Shown here: in pieces, positions 13,701 through 26,556 of the stretch
How the letters are laid out: every line of letters starts with the position of its first letter
How positions within the stretch are numbered: position 1 is the stretch's first letter
NCBI RefSeq assembly: GCF_019399895.1
Contig: NC_091873.1
Coordinates: 6,251,501-6,315,500, forward strand
Length of the DNA stretch: 64,000 nt
Origin: Cardiocondyla obscurior
Lineage: Eukaryota; Arthropoda; Insecta; Hymenoptera; Formicidae
Direction: 5' to 3'
Notes under the pieces: generated by a model
Told to the model about the DNA's origin: nothing
Seen by the model: the letters and a program-made list of their open reading frames with translations, nothing else
Database searches by the model: none
Position numbers and translations under genes: made by a program

Positions 13701-16700
13701 AAGGTTCGTTCGATGTTCTACAATTCTGCTCTTATCAAGCTGTTGTGCGTACATAACGCGTTGTTAACTGTTGGCATAAATTAATAACGACTCGTGGGAG
13801 TTTCCCCCGTAATAAATATTGCTCGATAAAACTTCCCTCCTGCACAATTCAGTATTTAACGCCTCGAAATACGCGCGATTGTTTAAGATTTAATTAATAA
13901 ACAAATGTTATATAAAAGAATTTAATTCATATGTTAAGATAATACGCGTTTCCGTCAATATTCGTGTTTCTCTATAAAAGTGAACGAGACGTCAAGAATA
14001 GATATTCCCATAAATAAAAGGGTCGGTAGCTTACGTCGTAACTTATATTCCTACCGCTGTGTTGTTTTAAAAATATCAAGAAATAAAAAATATATGGTCG
14101 GTTATAAAAAATAACAGCGAGCAGTATCAAAAAATAATTTTACAGTCGGTTATACGCTCGTGTTTAACATTCGAATACATTCCATTAAAATTCACTAACG
14201 TTTCCATCATCGCTATACGTATTACTAAGGATTTATATATCCATCCGCGGCTGGTATCAAGATTTTATTCTATTTGAAACGTACATGCTAGACGTGAGCG
14301 CGATCGTAGAACATCGTTAAACACCGTCACCGTTGAATCGCCGTTGTCAAATTCGAATGCGTTCGAAAACATTATAAAATCGAGAAATAATCGTGAACGA
14401 TCCGTAAGTTAATCCTTGTTATCGCAATAATAATGACTCAAGTTTCGCACCGTCATCGCGGCTCGAGAGACGACCGCGTCGCGACGAACTGAGAACTTTA
14501 TAGCTGGGAAAACGAGGAAAACGGAACGAGATTTTCTCGGTGAATGGCTTTCCGGACGAACGAAAGCCAGTATTATTTGCGCCACTATCGAGATTCATGC
14601 AGAATAAAATAGCGGTAAAAATGTTTCGGACCGTTTCAATAAGAATTACGAGGATGGCCAGCGTGTGACGGCACACAGTTATAAAACCGAGAAACTCGGC
14701 AAATTAAAGTGCTGAGAAGAAGAAGAAAAAGGAAAAGACGAGGAAAAAGAGGAAAAAAGAGAGAGAAAAAAGTCATTTAAAGAGAGAGAGAAAGAAAGAA
14801 CAGTAAGGTAAAATTGATTTGCTGCTCTGGGACTAAATCTTCTCAGGAAGCTGTACATAATATATAAGTATATACATATATATCCTTAATAAAAAATCCC
14901 TGTAGAGTAAGAATTATAAAAATCTTAATACACGTGTAAACAAAAATTAACATGAAACAATAAAAATAAAAAACTATAACCGATATAAATATTTCAGATA
15001 AAAAAAGAAGTTTAAAATACGGCAATCGTTGTATTTAAAATTAAAAACTACCAAAATATTTAACATTGCCATTAAAAAAATTTCCAATAAATAATCGTCG
15101 TAAAAAAAATTGTTAACCAACCTCTTCGAGTTTGTCTACGATTTTTATTTGATTTAATTTTTTTTTTTTCTGTCTTTAATAGAAAGTTTCTCGAGTTAAT
15201 TCGTAAGCAGATCATTTCTCTGGGACAAAATTAAACTTGTGGATTTAAATTGAATATAAAGATAAGAAGACAAAGAAGGAAGAACGATATACTTAGCCGA
15301 CAATGTAATTATGTTTCCATCCCCATTGCTTTGTATACCACATTATCCACATTATCGTCGTTACTACGTTCTATGCGGAATGCTCGCGTGCAAATAATAA
15401 TTATCTCGGGTCGGTTTTAGAAGAACGAACCAGAGCGGAGGCAGCAGCGCGCAATAGTGTCCAAAGATTATTTATTATCACGCCGGAGTATTTATATACG
15501 TATTAATATTATACAAATATATTTGCGTCGTTCTCACCGCGTTAAGAATATTCAGCGCGCGTTGAAATATGCTGGTTGTGTCGCGAGATATCGTAGCGCG
15601 AAGTCGGTGCAGCGCGCGCGATCCGCGTACGCCGCCGAGATTTCCGTAGGTCCCGCGCGGCCCCGAGCCGTGTCGCGGGTCAATGCACTAGCACCGATCA
15701 GCTGTTCGGCCATCATGATTCTCAGCGATCACGTGAACACCGCGCGAGAACGTCGCCCGCGTGGTTGACCGGCCAGCACGTGCGGGCCTTGCGCTGTCAG
15801 TCGAGCACACCCGACCGTCCCAGATTCTCGTTCTATATACATCCGTACGCGTTACGTAGGAATTTAAATTTAGAATATTATATCCGTACCAAATTGACTT
15901 TCTTTCGAAAGGAAGTAAAGAAAAAAGACGAGTATACGCACAGCAGATTAAATGATAAATTTATTTTAATATTATTATTTTTGTAGAGAGAACTTCTTTC
16001 TTTCTGTCTTTCTTTTTTTTTTTTTTTTCTGTACAGATATATTGAATCAATTAATATAATATATTGTCCTCCGTGCGTACAAGTGCGTGCACTTAACACG
16101 AGACGCCACCGCGTCTCTTGATGAGGATGAGAGAGGGTACGGTTTGCAAATAATACGAAAAATCGATCTCGTCATTGCCGCAGGTATAATAGCACGTTGA
16201 AGATCCCATCTTCCCTACAGATTGTGCCGACGACGTTCTTTACTGTTACGTCCTTCCTCGGCCGGATACAGACGGAGGACGCTTTTGTCCGTGGAGACGC
16301 AGAAAAAAAAAAAAAGAAAGAAAAAAAAAAGAAAAAAGATAAGAGATCTTACCGTAGCGATATATACGAAAGAACGTTGTCGCGAGGCACGTCGGAAATG
16401 TACGACCCCCTGGATGGCTTTTAGTCGGATATACTTCTATAGAGTAAAAACTTTTGTCGTTGCATTTGTCGATGAGAGCATTCTCTTTCAGGTGCCTTCC
16501 ACCCTCTACCCTCTCGCGCGTCCCATTCAATTCTTTCTAATGTCTCTTTTACTATTTTAATTCTTCCGGCTCAAATTTATATAGAGCGAAAACGGTTTTT
16601 CCCCGCCTTTAGCGAGCGAATTCTCCGCGTTCGCTATCGTTTTTATTAGCAATCGTAAAGAACAAAATTGCGGGCGTACCTCGCTTGTTCAGCTGATCCT

Positions 16701-16926
16701 CCACTACCACGGCGGATATCATGAAGACATTACCCACGCTCCCGCCGACGGCGAGAGACGCCAACAGCAAGAGCCGGGCCACTCTGGACCAGGCAGACGA
16801 CAAAGTCACCGGCGATACGTCAAGATCACCATCGCCACTGATGTTGGCGCTGATCGTCTTGACGAATTTTTCAAAGTCGTTAGCTGCGGTGCTCGTCGCA
16901 GCGTTGTAGATCATCGTCGTATTCAT
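4135..16926 (-). CDS. Orphan class A (rhodopsin-like) GPCR, three coding exons, 374 aa
   Basis: Seven-transmembrane receptor, expected in the plasma membrane, joined from exons 16926-16680, 9404-9188 and 4795-4135. The exon phases (1, then 2) rebuild whole codons (G83, R155) without a frameshift. Seen in the translation: N-glycosylation sites at N2 and N28; TM1 with N66 (position 1.50); TM2 with D94 (2.50); C120 (3.25), which can bond C192 in extracellular loop 2; ENY at 144-146; TM4 W172; TM5 P214 and Y222; TM6 FWLP at 263-266; TM7 NNLLY at 298-302; a cysteine triplet at 320-322, a likely palmitoylation site; and a C-terminus ending YEL, compatible with a class II PDZ ligand. The short third loop and the general layout recall melatonin-receptor-like and other orphan receptors, but I cannot assign a ligand. 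The ENY and NNLLY motifs are departures from DRY and NPxxY. Length is normal for a class A receptor. Confidence is high for the family and low for the subfamily. Confidence 0.9.
6249..6305. repeat. A-rich (AAAAAG-type) low-complexity tract
   Basis: Runs of A broken by single G residues inside GPCR intron 2. On the minus-strand pre-mRNA this is a pyrimidine tract. It could equally be a retroposon tail, although no element body could be recognised beside it. Confidence 0.8.
7941..7960. repeat. (GA)n microsatellite
   Basis: Ten uninterrupted GA units in GPCR intron 2, preceded by an A-rich tract. Confidence 0.9.
9068..9090 (+). other. G-quadruplex-type G-run cluster
   Basis: Five runs of three or more G separated by one or two A, on the plus strand about 100 nt inside GPCR intron 2. 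In the minus-strand transcript this region is C-rich, so any quadruplex would form on the DNA plus strand. Confidence 0.6.
9188..9404 (-). CDS. GPCR coding exon 2 (TM2-TM3, ENY motif)
   Basis: 217 nt covering the end of codon 83 to the first two bases of codon 155. The acceptor is a strong T-rich tract ending CTAG at 9405-9408, and the donor is AAG|GTACAG at 9188/9187. TM2 contains LADLLV with D94 at position 2.50. TM3 starts with C120, and 24 residues on reads E144-N145-Y146, so the Arg of DRY is an Asn codon (AAT on the minus strand, 9219-9217). The loop after TM3 runs ARLCMPAER into exon 3. Confidence 0.88.
10442..10503. repeat. Imperfect GA-rich tract
   Basis: GAGA runs broken by A-runs, inside GPCR intron 1. 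Seen directly. Confidence 0.8.
10664..10775. repeat. Trinucleotide-biased tract (GAC/GAG then GGC)
   Basis: Begins with GAC/GAT/GAG-type triplets and ends in a short (GGC)n run at about 10746-10762. It would read as an acidic then glycine/alanine-rich stretch, but no open frame with a start spans it. I take it as a simple repeat, not an exon. Confidence 0.65.
16680..16926 (-). CDS. GPCR coding exon 1 (N-terminus, TM1)
   Basis: Encodes residues 1-82 plus the first base of codon 83. The start ATG is at 16926-16924. It follows a pyrimidine-rich tract ending in an AG at 16929-16928, so this is probably not the first exon of the mRNA. A second AG lies six bases further upstream. The donor reads AG|GTACGC at 16680/16679, a usable but not ideal 5' splice site. 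Sequons NTT and NIS lie before TM1 (about residues 47-75, containing GGSVGN). The reading frame stays open upstream of the ATG. That stretch looks like intron and I do not count it as coding. Confidence 0.85.
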
Positions 16927-17552
16927 TCTGAAACTAAAAAGAAAAATTTTGCGCTTTATTAAAAGGATTTTAAATGATAAATCTGCTGGTTGAATCGAGA
17001 AACATTGAGATTTAATTTCAATAACGATTCGTAAATTTCGGGCTGGTTTTAAAATAAAAATAACAACGGCACGGCTGCTGGCTGTGCTCGCATCGTCAAC
17101 TAAATATTTTTCGCGGGAGTATTGCACGGGTGATTAACGATAAAGGGAAGGAAAGTTTATCTTCGATGGGCAACACATCCCTTCCGTCTTTCACCAATTT
17201 AAAGGACGGTTCGTGGCAGTCTGCAAGTCTGGAACACGGAGGAAACGAGGCTGAAGGTATTCGATATCACGCTATTACACGAAGAGAGGCCCTTTGAAGA
17301 TTAGGGCCGACAAGACCATACCGACCACCCTAATTGTGAATTATCGATCGAACTATGGTGTGGGGATAGTCACCTGTTCCGACCGTGGTCTATGTTAGGT
17401 TTCCACAATATCCTCGTTGTCGCTAACAACATCTGCGCAATATCATGGTAATTAGCAAATATAAGTGTCGCGGTACGCAGTCGGATAACAGCTGACGCTG
17501 TACAAAACGCTGGAAAAACGTTCAGGAATTTAAAGATGATAATACCCTCCCA

Positions 17553-17572
17553 TTTTTTTTTTTTTTTTTTTT
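17553..17572. repeat. T20 homopolymer
   Basis: Uninterrupted run of T, seen directly. No element body could be recognised next to it. Confidence 0.85.
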
Positions 17573-18752
17573 ATTAAACTATCCTTCGTCTTTAAAAAGT
17601 TTCACGAGCACTTTAGCCTGCATTAATAAAATGGTGAAAGTGCCTCTGCTTTTATTTTCTAAACAAAGAATATATTTCTTGCAAATTTTTACACTCCTCT
17701 TTACAATATTCCGCGTGTAAAAAAATATAAATAATAAAAATGCAAGCTATCAGCTTTTGATTCGGAATATCAAATTGATCACGTATTAATATTTCAATTT
17801 GTTAATCGTTAGTATATTAATCAATTGCATTAATATTAATTGCATTATCAATCTGTCTACGAGGCTCATCTACTTTGCGATTCTACACGTGAATGGAAAT
17901 GTCTCGACCGTGCCCGTGGCGTTTCCAAAGTGAATCTTAAATTTTCATTAGCAAATGAAGCCTCGGGCTGCCATTTAAATGTTTAACACGGCCTAGTCCG
18001 ACCGGCGCGGCGAACACGAAGAAATTGATCGCGAAAATTGCGTTTAATAATAAAGCTATATCATCACTCTTTCTTCCGTTCGCGGACCCATCGTCCCTTA
18101 CTTACAGAAATATTTTCACTTGTTGCATTAGGGCTTGAAATGGCGAGCCCCCTTCTCCCCACCGAGCCAATAATCTCATCAATCCCGTTACGTGACCTTT
18201 CACGCACATCGACATCGAATCAATTTCCCCGCGGACATCGCTGGTATCTTTTCCTAATTGAAAAACGACTTCTGCGAGGGAGCGAGACCGTCATTCGCGC
18301 CGTGGAAAAAAAAAAAAAGAAAAAAAGAGCAGTAACTGCGAATTCTCGTTTCCGTCTTTGCGTGAAAGAGGATCAGCCGGAATTGATCGATGTTACCTTG
18401 TATACGAAATGTCCGAAAACTCGACTTCATTTTCAAGCACTTTCCTTCGATTTTGTAAATTCCCCCGCGAATGAAATATGAACTGATAAATATTCTCTTT
18501 GCAATTATACATTAATTTTTATCCCCGCGCGATGACATCGATTTTTTGATATCGGACACGTTTCGGATATCTGTTTGCGCGTTTGTTATTAAATGTGCAA
18601 CACACTACGCGTTCCCCTGATTCTGAATTGTTCGCGGTTCGATGGATTCGGAGGACGAGGGGGAGGGGCAAAAAAAAATGCACAGCCGAATAAATCGCAG
18701 CGATTTTGAGATATCCTTGCGCGCGAAAACTTGTGCGTCTTACGGATTCGGT

Positions 18753-18781
18753 GGGGGGAGAGGGAGGGAGGGGGGCGGGGG
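18753..18781 (+). other. G-quadruplex-type motif
   Basis: Five G-runs of 3-6 residues with loops of one to three bases, which meets the usual G4 pattern with very short loops. It lies in a gene-free stretch. Confidence 0.7.
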
Positions 18782-21458
18782 TACGACTCTTACGTTCGCT
18801 TTAAGCAGCTTTTAAATTGTAGATCTATTTCGAGAGGTGTCTCCGACTGTCTGACTACTCGACGAGACGTATAGATTACAATCTCATTGCGACACCTTGC
18901 GAAAGTGGATCTCATTCGCGATGCAAAAAGATGCAAACGGTCCCATCGGCGGAAGAGAGCATCTCACGTTTCACGAGTCTCCTCCAATCCCGTTCGAATG
19001 TATGCGTAAAAAACGAGTTACACGTTCGCCCTTTCGAACCTAGAGCGCATCTCGAAGGCGCAACGATGGATGTGCTTACAACGAGATGTTGACGAAGAAC
19101 CACCGGGGTCCATCGACGTGGATCCTGAATGAGCTAGATTACAAGAAGATGTGATTGCGTCTCCGCGATAGGAAAGGGAGGATAAAAAAAAAGAGAGAGA
19201 GAGAAGAGGGGAGGGGGGGAAGGATTGGCTCAGAAATCTGGGATGTTAACGGGTATACGAATGCAATCTTTTGAATTATTCCGACTGTACGGCGGAATCC
19301 ACTCTACCGCTTTACAATGGAAATCTCCGCGTGGATCTCCATACACGAGGAGGAGCCACAAAATTCGGCTATTGCCGGACGGTCTCCCGGACGGATTGTC
19401 GCTTTATCTATTTGGAGACGCGCAGCGGGAGTGCCGTCTAGTCCGAGAGACCGAGTAGACCGACGGCGCGACATTGTCCTCACGTCACGTCTTGCGGGGT
19501 CGGAAATTTCATATTTCTATTCATATAGACGGCGGAGGCGCGAGAGTCATCTTACATACGATTCGACCCGTGAGTGCAGACGGCAGGAAACCCGCGAGAT
19601 CTACTGTTACACCGGCGGTCCCGTTCCACGGAGGGCGATATCGGATTTCGGTAGGATCGATGATAGCCGGGGATACAGTTAACCCTAGCGCTGCGTCTAG
19701 TCCATGTCCGTTTCCTCGTGCGCGTATCTGACGGACGGAGATAAAGCACGGTGTTTAATTGCGACGATAGCGGCCCGCGCTTTAATTGCCACCTCGCCAC
19801 TCGTGCCCACGATCGACCACCTCCGTTACCCGGCCGGAGGTTGCTGGAATATTTTTTCCCCCCCCCCTTTTTTTTTTCTTTTTTACGACACCGACATACG
19901 CGGGTGCCCATCAACACATCGCGACCCTCTCGCGAAAAGTGCGTGCATAACGATCTTCCGGACGGCCGTTCCGGTCGGCGCGCGTTTCGACCTCTTTTTT
20001 TTCTTTTTTTTTTTTTCCTCTTTTTTTTACGACTCATTAAAGCGGCCGAAATCGAAATTACGGTGGCGCGATATATACCGTGTTTTATTGACGATAAAGT
20101 CGGGCGAGGAGTAATTAGGTTCGTATCAAGTTTGCAAACTGCTTCATTTTAAGACTTTCGGAACTCCGCACCCGCGTACGCGGCGCGAGTGCCATCGATG
20201 CTCGAGGAGTGGCGCCGTTAATTTGCATGAAAGTAATCCGCAAATGAATATTCACCCGGCATATCATTAAGACCGTGAAAGGGGACGCGGGCCAGCCAGA
20301 GTTAAGAGTTAATGTTCACGCGTCCGTAACGATCAAAACATGTTCATTCCGTATTTATATATGTAAACCGTCGAAACTCACAGTACAAAATAAACATGAG
20401 CCTTCCTGCCAATTTAACAGGCATTACGATGTCGCCTTACTTGATCCTCGGGACCTATCGCGATCTAAATAATTAATAAACTATCGAGCGGGGAGGGAGG
20501 GCACGTCAAACGCAAGAACGTACGGGCGATTTTTAACGTCAAACGGTCTGTGTAATTACACGCCATTGCCTTTATACGTCTTATCCACAGTTATGGATCG
20601 GATATATAACGCTATAACTCTTTTAATCCAGCCGGAGACGTTGTAAAGTAGTTGCCTCGTGCCATCGTACGCCGATCGGCCGCGTATAAACCGCCGATGG
20701 ACGATTACAGGGCGGAAAATAAAATTTCGCCGTGGAAACGTACGTGCCGGTGTGATAAAGGCGACAACAAATTTCGCGGATGGCGGAGTTACGCGATTAC
20801 GTGACGCGTCGGCCGGAAAGGTTACGAGAAAGTTTCTGGAGTGTAAAGTGGGCTTAAGGCAGCCGCAGGATAAGAAGTCACCGAGGCGAGGCTTTATGAG
20901 GAAGAGAGGGTTATAGAAAGAGAGACGGCGCAGTCGTGAGAATGTACACGGGCTAAGCAAAAAAATTTCCTCTAGAAAAGTGCTCGAAACGGCCCGGAAG
21001 TTTCATGGACGATACCCGACCCCTTTAACATCCGGGTCACGTACACCGGCATCTTTTAATAAATAATGCACCGTCGATATTTCGTGCGAAATGCCGTAAT
21101 TCCACGCGACTACATTTTTCGACATGCTTTTTGCGAGGAACAAAACGAACGGGATTAAAAGAAAACGTGAAAAATTATGCCGGCTTATAACGCAACCCGT
21201 AAACAGAACATATTACGTTTTACAATACATTTTTAACACCGCAGTGTAATAAATAATTTTTAATTTATTTTTCTATTTTATTTTTTAATTGTTTAAAATA
21301 TTTATCAAATCAATGTAAGTTCCTCGAAAGTTTTATTTAAACCCCTCTGCCAAATAAAAACCTCGCGTAAAACCAATTAAATATATTTCAAACGTGATTT
21401 ATCGTTCCGCGTATTTTTCAGCGCGATTTACTCAACGTCGCGAATGAGTAATAAAAAG

Positions 21459-21481
21459 TAAAATAAAATAAAATAAAAAAT
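21459..21481. repeat. AAAAT/AAATA short tandem repeat
   Basis: Several copies of the pentamer AAAAT in an AT-rich stretch. Confidence 0.75.
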
Positions 21482-24400
21482 ATGTATTTATAATAAATCA
21501 AGCTGCTACGACTAGGTGCCTACTACAATTATCGTGTTACTCGAGTTTCGAGATTATGGAAGCCAACCGAGAAGAGAACGACGATGCTGCGTAACACGAT
21601 CTTGAGCCGAAAAGAAATTTTTATTAGTTTCTTTTTCGCGCGCAAAAAACCTGAATCCCAAAAGCGTGCACCTACCGTGCAGGTAGAATCCCTCCATAAT
21701 CTCGACCTCTTTATCTCCTTACCCGCCCTCTGTAGTATCGTCTTACCTAATGGATTTTAAATCGTGTGAAACACGGCATCGTACCGATTACTATTTCTGT
21801 CCAAGGCGGGAATGAATTTTTAGTTAGCCATTTACCGAGGGACGTAACATTACGCGCTGCTTCCGAGCGCCGTTTTAAATCGTCTCGCAGACCGGTATTC
21901 CGCGAAATCCTTTTTTTCGACGCACTATTTATCGCATAACTTTCCGACGACGCAGTCGCTCGTAAATTGAAAAACCTCGGTGTCGTACTTAAAGTCCTTG
22001 CTTTTTGCCCGAGATCCTCGATAGTACGTCACGCTGCTTGCCACGGCGTGAGCGCGACGCACCGGCAATTATGCGCGCAGAAGAACAATTATAAATTACA
22101 AGTCCAGTTAAACACGATGTCAACGTATAATATCAGATTTATCGTTATTTCTTTTTAATGAAAATTTAGTACGATATTTTTCTTACCCGCTATAATCGTT
22201 AAACATTCCCGTAGCTAGATCGCAAATTAAACTCCTCCGAAGCAAAATCCGTAGAAGTTTAAACATAATGTAAAGCTCGAAGATTTAGGTAACAAATAAA
22301 AGTCTCGTATTAGCATTGCCATGTTTAATTCGTCGGAAGTTCTCTTTAGTTTCGGCAAATATATTCCATAAATTACTTAAAAAATTTACTTAATGAACCT
22401 GTAAATATTAAAAAAAAAGAAAAAAAAAAAGAAAAAGGAATCCCACCGTACTTCGTATTCGGATATTACACAATTTAAATGTATTGCAATAAGAAAAATT
22501 AATTGCATTTTATTCGCAATATAATTATATACGCCAGATTTTGCATTTCCCTTTTTTCTTTAACGACACAATAACGCATATTGTCATTTTGTACAGCATT
22601 ACTGTACCGCGCACAATATCCCATGGACACACATTACGTATTCCTGGCTTAATAATAAAATCGATTAAACTGTCATTGATGCAAGACGTTTAATACCATC
22701 CACCGCAGGAAATTTCTGCACGGTCCCTAGTCGCTTTATTTATTCCCTTAAACAATACACCGCCGCTCGGCGAAAGAATCCATTAAATGGCCTTGAAGCG
22801 AAAGCATAGATCCCACCTGGCCCCGATCTTTTGTGACCGAGCACAATCGGTCGGCAATTTCGAAATATTAATAGAGGAACTGATGCTGCGAATACGAGTA
22901 CACGGATCTCTTTATTGCGCGTTCTCCCCCTCCCTCCCCCTTCCCTCTAAAAAAAAAAAGACACCCACGCGACAAAGAAAAACAAGATTGGTACTGCAGC
23001 ATTGTATTGTAGTATATCGTATCTCAATATTGCCAAGAGAATTAAATGTGTGAACGTATAAATATTAGTTCTCTTAAATATTAATATTACATATTAATTT
23101 GCAAGGGAATATTAATACCTTCGAAATTAAGACAGGCCAATTTCCCGAACTTTCACACTTCCTTTAATGCTTTTTCTTTTTTTTTTTTTTTCTTACGTAC
23201 GAACGTATATGGATGTATAAATCATATTTAAAGGACCGAAGAGGCGGAAAGACATATTAAATAGAAGTAATACACGTCACTTACGTGACTGTTCCAAATT
23301 TAAAGTACGCGACGTACGTACCGATAGACAAGGGGCTTATCACAATGCATATAAGCGAGTCAAAGTTATTCGGGAACGGCGAACTTACGCTGACTGACTC
23401 TAACTTTTGTTTCGTAATGCGATAAAATGGCTTTCCATCCGTTCTCGAGGACGGCCCGTGTCGTATCTTGAGCGAGCGGCACGCGGATAACATCTTTAAA
23501 TTTAGAAAAGAATGACGATGAAGGGATGCCACGTACCAGCTGGTGCTCCGATACGATTGAACCGGGCCGGAAAACAGGGTTAATCTTGTCAAAGAGCCCG
23601 ACGCGCGCGTGGCAGGATCTATCGGGGATCTCCAGCGGCGCTTCAGCGTACTGCGGGGATCTCTCCGCGCTGCGGATTTCCCGTGCCGTGGAGACAGAAC
23701 GGTGCGACGTGATTGTCCCTTCTCCGTGCCTTCATTTAAATTATTCACCGGGCAGAATACCGAAACGCCCGCGCGGCGCGCAAAGCGGATGGAAAGGCGA
23801 CGCAGACTCCTCGGGTATATATACGGCTGGAAACGAAGTGACGTTCGTTCCGAAACTCATTTTCGAACACAAAGGAGCCGCCGCGAATAAAAGAGGAGTC
23901 GACGCTTATTAATAAGTACTGATATTGGCTAAGCGCGAATGTGTGACAAGGGTATATATCCCGTGAGCTCATAAGAGGAATCCGCTCGAATTATAATAAG
24001 AAATTCCACGGGCAGTTCCCGTTCATTTTCCGTTTGATTTCGACAATAATAATAATTTTATGACCCACTGTTATAAGAATGTATTTATACAATATGATTA
24101 TTTTCGAAATGTGAACCATAATCTCGATTGAAATTGTTTTAAAGCGTGATTTTTAAGGAGTCTTTTATAAATTAAAATAAAATGACTCTATTATATATAG
24201 AAAACTATTTTTTTTATTTTTTTTTTATTAGTAACGAATATTTCTTGAGGGGGAAATATATTCTCGTGAGTTTATAGCGACAATAGACTTATATTTGCAT
24301 TTTTATTGTGCAGCATTGCGCTAATTATTTTTATCTGTTATACCTATCATGCGACCGGTACAATAAAAGCATAAATTATCCTTTCGTATGTAAGTTATTC

Positions 24401-24795
24401 GGTATACAGCTGGAAATAAGGGACGAAAAAAGACGACCCGCCGTGAGCGACGACGCCTGGTCGTGCATATCTCTTATCGCGCACCCATTAAACCGCGCTA
24501 TCAAACATAACGTCGCTTTGAAGCCCGGATTAGCTGGCCTTTGCGGAATTTCGATGGCCGGCAAGATCAACCGTTGTAATATCGTTGAGCGCTGGACTGC
24601 ACTGGCCGGACCTGATTGCTTACCGAGGATTAAAGGGTTTATGTGCGGGTGCGTGTCCGCTAAACGATGCAATTTATCTGCGACGTGTCGCGAAGCTCGA
24701 CGAGCCGTAATATTGCCGGTGAGTTATTAAAGGGCCGGAACTTGAAGGGCCTTGAACGGTTCTGTCCGGGCGCGCGCGGGCGCGATCTATTCGAA

Positions 24796-24884
24796 CTAGC
24801 AACATCAAGGGAGGCAACTTGCAGATTCGGCACAAATTGAGATGTTCAGCCGCCTATGAAAATTAATTTAGACGAAGTTCGCGG
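24796..24884 (+). repeat. Duplicated non-coding element, copy 1
   Basis: About 85 nt that align with 25433-25515 in the same orientation. Shared landmarks include TTGCA, TGTTCA, CTATG, AAATT and ATTTAGAC. There is one gap of about four bases in copy 2. No open frame is shared. Confidence 0.6.
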
Positions 24885-25432
24885 ATATCCCTGTGTGTTG
24901 CCCGTACACGGTTTAATACCCGGGGCGTGAGTTTCGCGTAAGGTGCGAGAGTTAGTACCAGGGCCAGGACTTTACTTCCGTCCTCTCGCGTCCTCCCGCA
25001 CGCTCTCCCTCTACCCTCCCCCCTCCCCCCTGTTAATAAAACTACGAAGATAGTTAACGCGCCGCGTCCGCGTGTAACTGCTTAATAACAATTTAAGGCT
25101 GATAAATTAGAAACTTCATCGTGCACAATAATCTTAAACGTGACACCTAATTACGGCGCGTACGTCATTTAAAGCCAAACACGTATATGTATGGAGCGCG
25201 CGCACACACGCTTACTCCCCCCGTGATCAATATAGTTAGCAGTTTGTAATTGCATAGTAAAGTAATTGCGCTCTAAATTGTCTTGATCGAAAAGTGTAAA
25301 TATGAGGATAATTTATCGCTTCAGAATTACTCGGTCTAAATGGGGTAACTACCTGTGGGCTTTCTTTTTAGAATACGGTTAGCGTAGAATTTCGGGAGGG
25401 GAGGCGTTTGTCCCGACGTGAAAGCTACACGG

Positions 25433-25515
25433 CTAACGAATATCAAAGCGAGCGAGTTGCAAATTTGGCGCAGACTGTTCAACCGTCTATGCAAATTCAT
25501 TTAGACAAGGTGCGG
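25433..25515 (+). repeat. Duplicated non-coding element, copy 2
   Basis: Partner of 24796-24884, about 640 bp away in direct orientation. The 3' two-thirds align best, at roughly three matches in four by eye. The flanks do not align, which suggests a local duplication or two copies of a regulatory module rather than a transposon. Confidence 0.6.
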
Positions 25516-26517
25516 CCGCTAGTTATATGCCACCGCACGTCGAGAACGCAATATGAAATACGCCTCGCATTGACTGTTATTGCAATTGCGGAGAGCTCGG
25601 CCTGTAACCGCATTCAAAATGCAATACACTGTAATTACATCGTGTAATTACTGCTTCAAGTGCGCCAAATATGTGTCAAACAATAGCGATATATCTCTTT
25701 AATCTTATCACTCTCTCTTTCCCTCTCCAGTGCCTCACGCTTGTACGTTCGCGTCGCAATTAGAATACGAAAATGAACTGAATATATTCAAAGACTCTTT
25801 GGTATTTCTGCATTTTTTTTATTCACGATGAATACAGTATCGTAATTTACATATATGTTAATAAGTTAATTTTTCTTTTTGTCTGACATTTGTTCAGATG
25901 ATTTATTCGGAGGTAATATATCGAACGGTGGTACGAAGACGAACAAGGCTAAAATCTCAACGTAAATCCGGCATAAATGTATATTTTACGTATTGAAGAA
26001 CGTAGAAATTAATTTCTCTTTTTTAGAGAAAGGATACATATGTCGGGATATATGTACCGAGGTAAAAATGATGTATTTTTCACATTCAACTCTATTTATA
26101 TCTTATGAAATGTGAAATTGATGCGCATGATTGAAACAAGCGGTGGATATATCAATAAAAATTATTACATCCTTTATCGTGCTTGTAGCCATTTATCTCT
26201 GGCAGAAAAATCGCTCGGTGACGCCGTAAACAAGGTCTTACAAGGACTTACACTTGTTACTCAATAAGACCGCCCGCTGCGCGAAACACGTCTTAAGGCA
26301 ATCATATATTCCGTATTCTTCATTCTCGTCAGGGGAGGACCGTAACGGGAGACGGAAGAGAAATTACAACGTTAACGCGCGCGGCGCGTATTTGTGTAAC
26401 TAACTAAATTCGATCGGCGAGCCATTAAGATCAAATAGCGATCCCCGTACGGGGATTAAGGAACACGGGAATTAAAGAAGAAAGAAAATTCATTAGGAAA
26501 TACACCGTAACGAGATC

Positions 26518-26556
26518 GGGGGGGAGGAGGAGGAGGAGGAGGAAGGGGGAGGAAGG
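26518..26556 (+). other. G-run / (AGG)n quadruplex-type tract
   Basis: A long G-run followed by about six AGG triplets and further G-runs on the plus strand. Low-complexity purine tract in a gene-free stretch. Confidence 0.65.

Larger units (their letters stand above)
9405..16679 (-). other. GPCR intron 1
   Basis: Intron of 7,275 nt bounded by GTACGC and TTTTTCTAG. It holds GA-rich and GAC/GGC-type low-complexity tracts (10442-10503, 10664-10775), C-rich tracts near 12750-12775 and 13446-13490, and an AAAAG tract at 16303-16338. It also contains the longest open frame in the window (12857-13756, plus strand, 299 codons). That frame is rich in Arg, Ser and Pro with no recognisable domain, and I treat it as fortuitous. 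Confidence 0.75.

Noticed and set aside
12857..13756. 299-codon open frame on the plus strand inside GPCR intron 1
   Set aside because: Arg/Ser/Pro-rich and without a domain. Its start lies in a CT-rich tract, and other frames in the same CpG-rich stretch are also long. Stop codons are simply rare in this composition.
16061..16070. ATATTGTCCT matching the start of an insect microRNA
   Set aside because: The match ends after about ten bases and there is no complementary arm nearby.
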